From NCBI RefSeq assembly GCF_963678635.1, contig NW_026971371.1, positions 1 to 56,350 on the forward strand: a stretch of 56,350 nucleotides of DNA, given 5' to 3'. Of this stretch, positions 55,153 to 56,350 are shown piece after piece (positions within the stretch are counted from its first letter, which is position 1; the number at the start of each line of letters is the position of its first letter). Under the pieces are notes generated by a model, which did no database searches, was not told where the DNA came from, and saw only the letters and a program-made list of their open reading frames with translations. Source of the DNA: Symsagittifera roscoffensis. Its lineage: Eukaryota > Xenacoelomorpha > Acoela > Convolutidae. The position numbers were made by a program, and so were the translations under genes.

Positions 55153-55582
55153 ATGACTGAGGGCACTTCCAGCCTTTTGAACCATAATATTCCCCTTCCG
55201 TCTCATTAACCGTAGTTTCATTCATTTGCATCAGGGAACACTTTTAAAGATAACACTCTGGTCAACTTCAAAATTCTCCTGGCAAGGTGAAGAAATAACT
55301 TGCAAGGTGAATGGAGATTAGCAGTTACGGAAATTACCTTCCCTACTGAGATAAACAACGTAACTGACAACAACATTCTGTACAACAAAAAAAGATCGGA
55401 TTTTAGCAAGCATGAAAATTGAGAAGCAAGATCTCCAGGCCTTGTCTTGGAGAAACAGCAAAACTAACAAAAGGAGAGTATACGAGCATTGAAGAAACAC
55501 TGGATGAGATTCGTCTGAAGACTGAACTAGAGAAATGGGATTAAATAATAGATCCCATAACCAAATATCTTGCAACCCTTGA
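55153..55582 (+). pseudogene. Minor-capsid-like N-terminal part, tandem unit 2
   Basis: Duplicate of 54111-54540. There is a two-base deletion near 55299 (GAAATAACTTGC against GAAATAAGTTTGC-type text). Confidence 0.6.
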
Positions 55583-56191
55583 AATTAAAGTCTGCTACTA
55601 AAACAGCAGAAGCGCGTTCAAACTAATGATAACGACAAAACGACCAAAAAATATGGGTGGACAAGGGCTTAGAGTTTAAAGGGTCTTTCAGAGTTTTTTT
55701 TTAAAGAAAAGGAATAAAAACATATAACACAGAAAAGGAGAAAACATCCGCTTTCGCTGAGAGAAAAATCCGTTCCTTGAAAAATCCTAATGATAAGTAC
55801 TTGGAGTATAAAAGTACAAGCTCATACAATGACATATTGCAAGATTTTGTCAATGCAAATATTTCGAAAACAAATCAGGGCACAAATGTAGCATCAAACA
55901 AATAACTCAAAAAAATTTTCCTTGCCTGATTTCATTAAGAGCAAAAAGTTTCTTGAAATGAGTTCGACGTCCAAAGCTTTATTTTGGTGATTATGTTAGA
56001 CTCGCTAAAGTAGACATACCTTTTAACAAGGGTTACAAACAATCTGTCACCGATGAAGTCTTTGAAGTTTTTGACAAACCAACATGAAATCCTTCAACAT
56101 ACATTTTGATTGTTCTAAAAGAGAACCGAGTTAGGGAAAAAATTACGAAGCTGAACAAATTCGCTTTCTGGAGAGGGAGAAATCATAAATA
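55583..56191 (+). pseudogene. Integrase 3' half, tandem unit 3
   Basis: Third copy, again with the DKGLEF and AFAERKIRSLKN blocks. An extra GC near 55615 and changed T and A runs alter the frame. The C-terminal domain text VFEVFDKPT is present. Confidence 0.8.
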
Positions 56192-56194
56192 ATC

Positions 56195-56350
56195 ATGACT
56201 GAGGGCACTTCCAGCCTTTTCAACCATAATATTCCCCTTCCGTCTCATTTACCGTAGTTTCATTCATTTGCATCAAGGAACACTTTTAAAGATAAGACTC
56301 TGGTCAACTTCAAAATTCTCCTTGCAAGGTGAAGAAATAAGTTTGCAAGG
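56195..56350 (+). pseudogene. Minor-capsid-like N-terminal part, tandem unit 3, cut by the window end
   Basis: The ATG at 56195 gives MTEGTSSLFNHNIPLPSH (Q-free start as in the other units), and the sequence ends inside the next block. Whether the gene becomes complete beyond the window cannot be seen. Confidence 0.55.

Larger units (their letters stand above)
53498..56350. repeat. Tandem triplication of a 1.04-kb integrase/minor-capsid segment
   Basis: Units start at about 53498, 54541 and 55583 at the shared sequence CTTGAAATTAAAGTCTGC. The third runs off the window. Offsets are 1043 and 1041 bases. Each unit holds the second half of the integrase and the first 140 or so codons of the minor-capsid-like gene. 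Differences between units are few. Confidence 0.95.

Noticed and set aside
1-56350. CRISPR arrays, rRNA genes, telomeric repeats and adenovirus-type protease
   Set aside because: I looked for direct-repeat/spacer patterns, conserved rRNA blocks, telomere hexamers and the protease His/Cys blocks (HWVA, CGxYC type) and did not see any; a profile search could still find a decayed protease.

Overview
The window is A+T-rich eukaryotic DNA, almost certainly from an invertebrate genome. It has spliced genes with GT-AG introns, a TATA-box promoter, satellite arrays, nested segmental duplications and many relics of Maverick/Polinton (adintovirus-like) elements. The genus cannot be fixed from the sequence alone. 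No bacterial operons, rRNA genes or CRISPR arrays were seen. Almost every virus-like gene is broken, so most of these entries are pseudogenes.

Region 1 (about 0.4-18.1 kb) is a first Maverick relic. A family-B, protein-primed DNA polymerase gene runs on the minus strand (2978 down to 451), with a C2H2 zinc-finger N-terminus, an exonuclease I block and a palm block, but with the middle deleted. Its promoter survives (TATA box, TGACGTCA sites, a heat-shock-type element and a 5'UTR intron). The promoter plus zinc-finger block occurs three times in tandem (2.5-9 kb). A second tandem duplication (8.68-12.46 and 12.46-15.89 kb) carries an acidic protein of unknown function, a minus-strand ORF and a long decayed plus-strand gene. 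From 15.9 kb the plus strand holds a small conserved element ORF, an integrase remnant, a minor-capsid-like gene and a basic core (pX-like) protein.

Region 2 (18.06-25.99 kb) is a large imperfect palindrome: two inverted arms of about 2.4 kb around a 3.2-kb spacer. The spacer carries two decayed pieces of major capsid gene in head-to-head orientation. A 200-base assembly gap follows at 26176-26375.

Region 3 (26.4-52.9 kb) is a long segmental duplication. Both copies carry, on the minus strand, the last three exons of an unrecognised spliced gene (copy A 28957-33026, copy B 45292-49451). The exons have identical lengths and intact reading frames. On the plus strand both copies carry fragments of a second Maverick lineage: unknown ORFs, a packaging ATPase and a further conserved ORF. 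A nearly identical 2.3-kb tandem repeat (39175-43787) separates the copies. A 192-bp satellite and tRNA-like, polymerase-III-type units are embedded.

Region 4 (52.9-56.35 kb) continues the second Maverick with a retroviral-type integrase followed by the start of a minor-capsid-like gene. A 1.04-kb piece of this is present three times in tandem and runs off the window edge.

Read together, this is a graveyard of two Maverick lineages with the same local gene order (integrase, then minor capsid). They were amplified by tandem, inverted and segmental duplication alongside a duplicated, possibly fast-changing host gene.
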